64,000 nucleotides of DNA from DASVRA01 sp036388855 (GTDB lineage: Bacteria > Pseudomonadota > Alphaproteobacteria > Caulobacterales > Caulobacteraceae). Positions 61,848 to 64,000 of the stretch are shown in pieces. Both the position numbers and the translations under genes were made by a program. The stretch is from positions 62,001-126,000 of the forward strand of contig DASVRA010000010.1 in the NCBI GenBank assembly GCA_036388855.1, written 5' to 3'. Below the pieces are notes generated by a model. That model was given only the letters and a program-made list of their open reading frames with translations. It was not told the DNA's origin and did not search any database. Positions within the stretch are counted from its first letter, which is position 1; every line of letters begins with the position of its first letter.

Positions 61848-63380
61848 ATGCGGCACATCCTCGAAGAGCTGGACAAGCGCAGGGGGCGGGCAAGGCTCGG
61901 GGGCGGACAGCGGCGGATCGAGGCGCAGCACGCCAAGGGCAAGCTGACCGCGCGGGAGCGGATCGACCTGCTGCTCGACGAGGGCTCGTTCGAGGAATTC
62001 GACATGTTCGTCGAGCATCGGGCGACCGAGTTCGGCATGGACAAGCAGAAGATCCCCGGCGACGGGGTGGTCACCGGCTGGGGCACGGTGAGCGGGCGCA
62101 CCGTCTTCGTCTTCTCCAAGGATTTCACCGTCTTCGGCGGCTCTCTCAGCGGGGCGCACGCGCGCAAGATCGTCAAGATCCAGGAGCAGGCGATGAAGGT
62201 CGGGGCGCCGATCATCGGCATCTTCGACGCCGGCGGCGCGCGCATCCAGGAGGGCGTGGAGAGCCTGGCCGGCTACGCCGACATCTTCCTGCAGAACGTG
62301 CTGGCCTCGGGCGTGATCCCGCAGATCAGCGTTATCATGGGGCCGTGCGCGGGGGGCGACGTCTATTCGCCGGCGATGACCGACTTCATCTTCATGGTGA
62401 AGGACACCTCCTACATGTACGTGACCGGGCCCGACGTGGTGAAGACGGTCACCAACGAGACGGTCAGCCACGAGGACCTGGGCGGAGCCCGCGTCCACGC
62501 CACCAAGTCGGGCGTGGCCGACGGCGCCTTCGACAACGACCTGGAGGCGCTGAGCCAGGTGCGCCGGCTGGTCGATTTCCTGCCCGGCTGCAACAAGGAC
62601 TCCCCGCCCTCGCGCCAGCCGTTCGACGAGCCGGACCGGCGGGAGCCCTCGCTCGACACCTTGGTCCCGGCCGACCCGAACAAGCCCTACGACATCAAGG
62701 AGCTGATCCTCAAGGTCGTGGACGAGGCGGATTTCTTCGAGATTTCCGAAGGCTACGCCAAGAACATCGTCACCGGGTTCGGGCGCATGGACGGGGCGAC
62801 GGTGGGGGTGGTGGCCAACCAGCCGCTGGCGCTGGCGGGCGTGCTCGACATCGACGCGGCGCGCAAGGGGGCGCGGTTCGTGCGCTTCTGCGACGCCTTC
62901 AACATCCCGCTGGTCACCTTCGTGGACGTGCCGGGGTTCATGCCGGGCACGCGGCAGGAGTACGGGGGCTTGATCAAGCACGGGGCCAAGCTGCTGTTCG
63001 CCTATGCCGAGGCGACTGTGCCCAAGGTCACCTGCATCACCCGCAAGGCCTACGGCGGCGCCTACGACGTGATGAGCTCCAAGCACCTTAGGGGCGACGT
63101 CAACTACGCCTGGCCCACCGCCGAGATCGCGGTGATGGGCGCCAAGGGGGCGGTGGAGATCATCTTCCGCGCCGAGGCCAAGGACCCGGAGGCGCTGGCG
63201 GCGCGGGAGGCGGAGTATAAGGCGAGGTTCGCCAACCCATTCGTGGCGGCGTCGCTGGGCTACATTGACGACGTGATCATGCCGCGGGAGACGCGGAAGC
63301 GGGTGGTGCAGGCGTTGGGGCGGCTAAAGAGCAAGCGGTTGAGCAATCCGTGGAAGAAGCACGATAATATACCGTTGTGA
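61848..63380 (+). CDS. pccB: Propionyl-CoA carboxylase beta chain (acyl-CoA carboxylase carboxyltransferase)
   Basis: The carboxyltransferase subunit that moves CO2 from biotin to propionyl-CoA. The 510-aa crotonase-fold protein has GARIQEGVESLAGYADIF, MGPCAGGDVYSPAMTDFIFM, DVPGFMPGTRQEYGG and KVTCITRKAYGGAYDVMSSK. ATG 61848 (MRHILEELDKRR) is the family start; an upstream in-frame ATG at 61788 adds unrelated residues. The biotin-carrying alpha chain is not in the window. Confidence 0.94.
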   Translation: MRHILEELDKRRGRARLGGGQRRIEAQHAKGKLTARERIDLLLDEGSFEEFDMFVEHRATEFGMDKQKIPGDGVVTGWGTVSGRTVFVFSKDFTVFGGSLSGAHARKIVKIQEQAMKVGAPIIGIFDAGGARIQEGVESLAGYADIFLQNVLASGVIPQISVIMGPCAGGDVYSPAMTDFIFMVKDTSYMYVTGPDVVKTVTNETVSHEDLGGARVHATKSGVADGAFDNDLEALSQVRRLVDFLPGCNKDSPPSRQPFDEPDRREPSLDTLVPADPNKPYDIKELILKVVDEADFFEISEGYAKNIVTGFGRMDGATVGVVANQPLALAGVLDIDAARKGARFVRFCDAFNIPLVTFVDVPGFMPGTRQEYGGLIKHGAKLLFAYAEATVPKVTCITRKAYGGAYDVMSSKHLRGDVNYAWPTAEIAVMGAKGAVEIIFRAEAKDPEALAAREAEYKARFANPFVAASLGYIDDVIMPRETRKRVVQALGRLKSKRLSNPWKKHDNIPL

Positions 63381-63508
63381 CCCGCCGTGCGCCCCGATCT
63401 GAGCGGTTCTTCCCAGTCAGGCCAAGGAGGCCAACGCGGCCATTCCATTCTGGGGTCAGTTGCTCATAACTCTGCGGTTGCGCTTCGGGGATTGGCTGGA
63501 AGGAAGAG

Positions 63509-63778
63509 ATGGAGATATTAATTCTAGCGATCTTGATCGGGCTGATCCCAGCTGCGATCGCCCAGAGCAAAGGGCACAGCTTCTTCCTTTGGTGGCTATT
63601 TGGCGCCGCACTGTGGATCGTCGCGATGCCTTGTGCGCTGCTTCTTAAGACGAATAGAGAAACTCTTGAGAAAAAGCAAATGCAGTCTGGATCAATTAAA
63701 TGTCCTCACTGCGCAGAATTGATCAAATCAGAGGCAAGAGTTTGTCGCTACTGTGGCCGAGACGTAATAACAAGCTGA
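63509..63778 (+). CDS. Small membrane protein with C-terminal zinc ribbon
   Basis: An 89-aa protein. Two short hydrophobic helices (ILILAILIGLIPAAIA, FFLWWLFGAALWIVAMPCALLL) precede a zinc ribbon with KCPHCAEL and VCRYCGRD (CxxC-x10-CxxC). The gene is markedly AT-richer than the rest of the window. It is followed 13 bp later by another small membrane ORF. Function unknown. Confidence 0.8.
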   Translation: MEILILAILIGLIPAAIAQSKGHSFFLWWLFGAALWIVAMPCALLLKTNRETLEKKQMQSGSIKCPHCAELIKSEARVCRYCGRDVITS

Positions 63779-63791
63779 AAGGAGTGAGGTA

Positions 63792-63992
63792 ATGTTTGTA
63801 AAACTTTGCTGGGTTGTGACCGCAGTCGCAAGCGCGATTGGGCTACTCATTCTCTTCTCCGCGCTGGGCAACTCAAACAGCGCGCCACAGCAGGCAGCCG
63901 GTGCCGGAATGGCGATCGCATGCGCTGCAATTCCCTATATCTTTACGCGGTGCATGGAAGGCATCCTTCGAAAGGACCGGCAGATACCATAG
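63792..63992 (+). CDS. Small hypothetical membrane protein
   Basis: A 66-aa protein with one strong N-terminal helix (WVVTAVASAIGLLILFSAL) and a second weaker one (AGAGMAIACAAIPYIFTRCM). An AAGGAG ribosome-binding site 10 bp before the ATG and the low GC content shared with the preceding zinc-ribbon gene support it as a real second cistron. I recognise no family. Confidence 0.6.
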   Translation: MFVKLCWVVTAVASAIGLLILFSALGNSNSAPQQAAGAGMAIACAAIPYIFTRCMEGILRKDRQIP

Positions 63993-64000
63993 TCGAGACC

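Noticed and set aside
60633..63086. 817-codon open frame on the minus strand
   Set aside because: It lies antisense to the transporter, mazG and pccB, which are all strongly conserved. Its translation is low-complexity (Arg, His, Gly, Leu) and resembles no family; such frames are common opposite GC-rich genes.
1..64000. CRISPR array, insertion sequence or prophage
   Set aside because: No regularly spaced repeats with unique spacers, no transposase, integrase or structural phage protein was seen. The repeats found are palindromic or short tandem elements.

Overview
This window is 64 kb of very GC-rich chromosome from an alphaproteobacterium, most likely Caulobacteraceae (a Caulobacter or Phenylobacterium relative). 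The pointers are LpxI rather than LpxH in the lipid A cluster, a GTTC-N7-GTTC SOS box in front of lexA, an NDUFS4-like complex I accessory subunit, and a tmk-holB-tatD-MBL cluster. The family assignment is inferred from gene content; I ran no search. Almost all of it is core chromosome. I see no integrase, transposase, phage gene or CRISPR array.

Layout. 1-4.2 kb: lipid A operon lpxD(partial)-fabZ-lpxA-lpxI-lpxB. 4.2-9.8 kb: gltA and gltX, then comEC meeting the SOS repressor lexA tail to tail. 9.9-12.7 kb: amino acid permease and a DUF72 protein. 12.8-18.8 kb: tamA-tamB, the outer-membrane translocation and assembly module. 18.8-21 kb: a membrane-anchored LytTR regulator divergent from an acyltransferase-3 enzyme. 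21-25.4 kb: eno, an EnvZ/OmpR-type two-component pair and a branched-chain aminotransferase. 25.5-27.2 kb: double cold-shock protein, DUF192 protein, tRNA-Pro, NDUFS4-like protein, tRNA-Arg. 27.4-29 kb: a less GC-rich PadR / HAAS-like / CPBP-protease cassette. 29-36.2 kb: metC-sseA, kdsA, a DUF3089 protein, an LpcC-type core glycosyltransferase and recG. 36.4-46.4 kb: an eleven-gene type II secretion operon in the order E-F-G-H-I-J-L-M-C/N-D-K. 46.5-52 kb: aryl-CoA ligase, FAH-family hydrolase, a second LytTR protein and a secreted CocE-type hydrolase. 52-54.1 kb: orphan ParA, GFA protein, RibD-like reductase, tRNA-Ser. 54.2-59 kb: rlpA, a 400-bp gene-free repeat region, tmk-holB-tatD-MBL-purN. 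59-64 kb: secreted hypothetical, GPH transporter, mazG, propionyl-CoA carboxylase beta, and two small AT-richer membrane ORFs.

Themes. Envelope biogenesis dominates: lipid A, Kdo, LPS core, TamAB, T2SS and RlpA. Genes are packed with ATGA/TGATG/GTGA/TTGA start-stop overlaps, and four convergent pairs overlap at their 3' ends.

The most striking observation is inside gspI. A 144-bp palindromic element, flanked by GAAACC direct repeats and exactly 48 codons long, sits in frame in the prepilin leader and lengthens it from a predicted 7 to 55 residues. Other points worth a look are the composite repeat array at 54.84-55.05 kb, three evenly spaced CGTCACC motifs at the LytTR/acyltransferase divergence, and active-site departures in the TatD-like and DUF3089 proteins.
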